From the NCBI GenBank assembly GCA_900547345.1, contig URGG01000023.1, positions 1 to 22,359 on the forward strand: a DNA stretch of 22,359 nt. The letters run 5' to 3'. A model generated the notes under the pieces. It ran no database searches, was not told where the DNA came from, and was given only the letters and a program-made list of their open reading frames with translations. Each line of letters opens with the position of its first letter. Within the stretch, counting starts at the first letter, position 1. Below, piece after piece: positions 22,303 to 22,359 of the stretch. Both the position numbers and the translations under genes were made by a program. The DNA comes from an uncultured Collinsella sp. GTDB taxonomy: Bacteria; Actinomycetota; Coriobacteriia; Coriobacteriales; Coriobacteriaceae.

Positions 22303-22359
22303 TTGCTTGTGTGGGCGGTGCTGTCGGCACATGTCAGGCGGGGCCGCAGGATTATCTCC

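Overview
The window is high-GC and gene-dense. It most resembles a gut actinobacterium of the class Coriobacteriia, Collinsella-like: strong G/C third-position bias, LuxS, beta-glucoside PTS genes, 7TM sensor proteins paired with LuxR-type regulators, and interspersed GGGACGGGG-type palindromes. The taxon is an inference; no rRNA or other marker is present. I see no tRNA, rRNA, CRISPR array, transposase or phage gene. All genes except the first lie on the + strand.

Layout. (1) 56-2272 (minus): cell-wall-type O-acyltransferase with an SGNH domain. (2) 2459-4433: ribokinase and nucleoside hydrolase, a nucleoside/ribose salvage pair. (3) 4531-8606: beta-glucoside block with a BglG/LicT-type PRD antiterminator, a PTS EIIBC permease and a GH1 6-phospho-beta-glucosidase. 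It carries three RAT-like RNA elements, two before the antiterminator gene and one across its stop codon. (4) 8660-14890: LacI-family regulator, then L-fucose-isomerase-like protein, split transketolase (N and C subunits) and FGGY kinase. This set looks like an aldose isomerase / ketose kinase / transketolase catabolic route. TAAACA/TGTTTA motifs are shared by the lacI promoter and the operon promoter region. (5) 14901-15591: luxS behind a set of competing GGGACGGGG hairpins. (6) 15666-18085: DUF4867-like protein, then a second GH1 6-phospho-beta-glucosidase behind an 80-bp-period repeat. (7) 18228-22227: overlapping trio of a degenerate 7TM sensor, a NarL-type histidine kinase and a LuxR-HTH response regulator.

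How it works together: the beta-glucoside PTS phosphorylates imported glucosides, which the two GH1 enzymes can split inside the cell. The LacI-controlled operon would convert another, unidentified sugar to pentose-phosphate intermediates and so might use sugars from the same plant material. The antiterminator probably reads PTS phosphorylation state through its PRD domains.

The least ordinary signals are: (a) the third RAT, which overlaps a hairpin able to bury the PTS gene's Shine-Dalgarno and so suggests translational rather than termination control; (b) the isomerase/split-transketolase/kinase operon with its glycerol-kinase-like kinase; (c) the four mutually complementary arms upstream of luxS; (d) a 101-bp imperfect palindrome inside the transketolase-kinase operon. 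All functional statements rest on reading motifs by eye; no database search or folding program was run.
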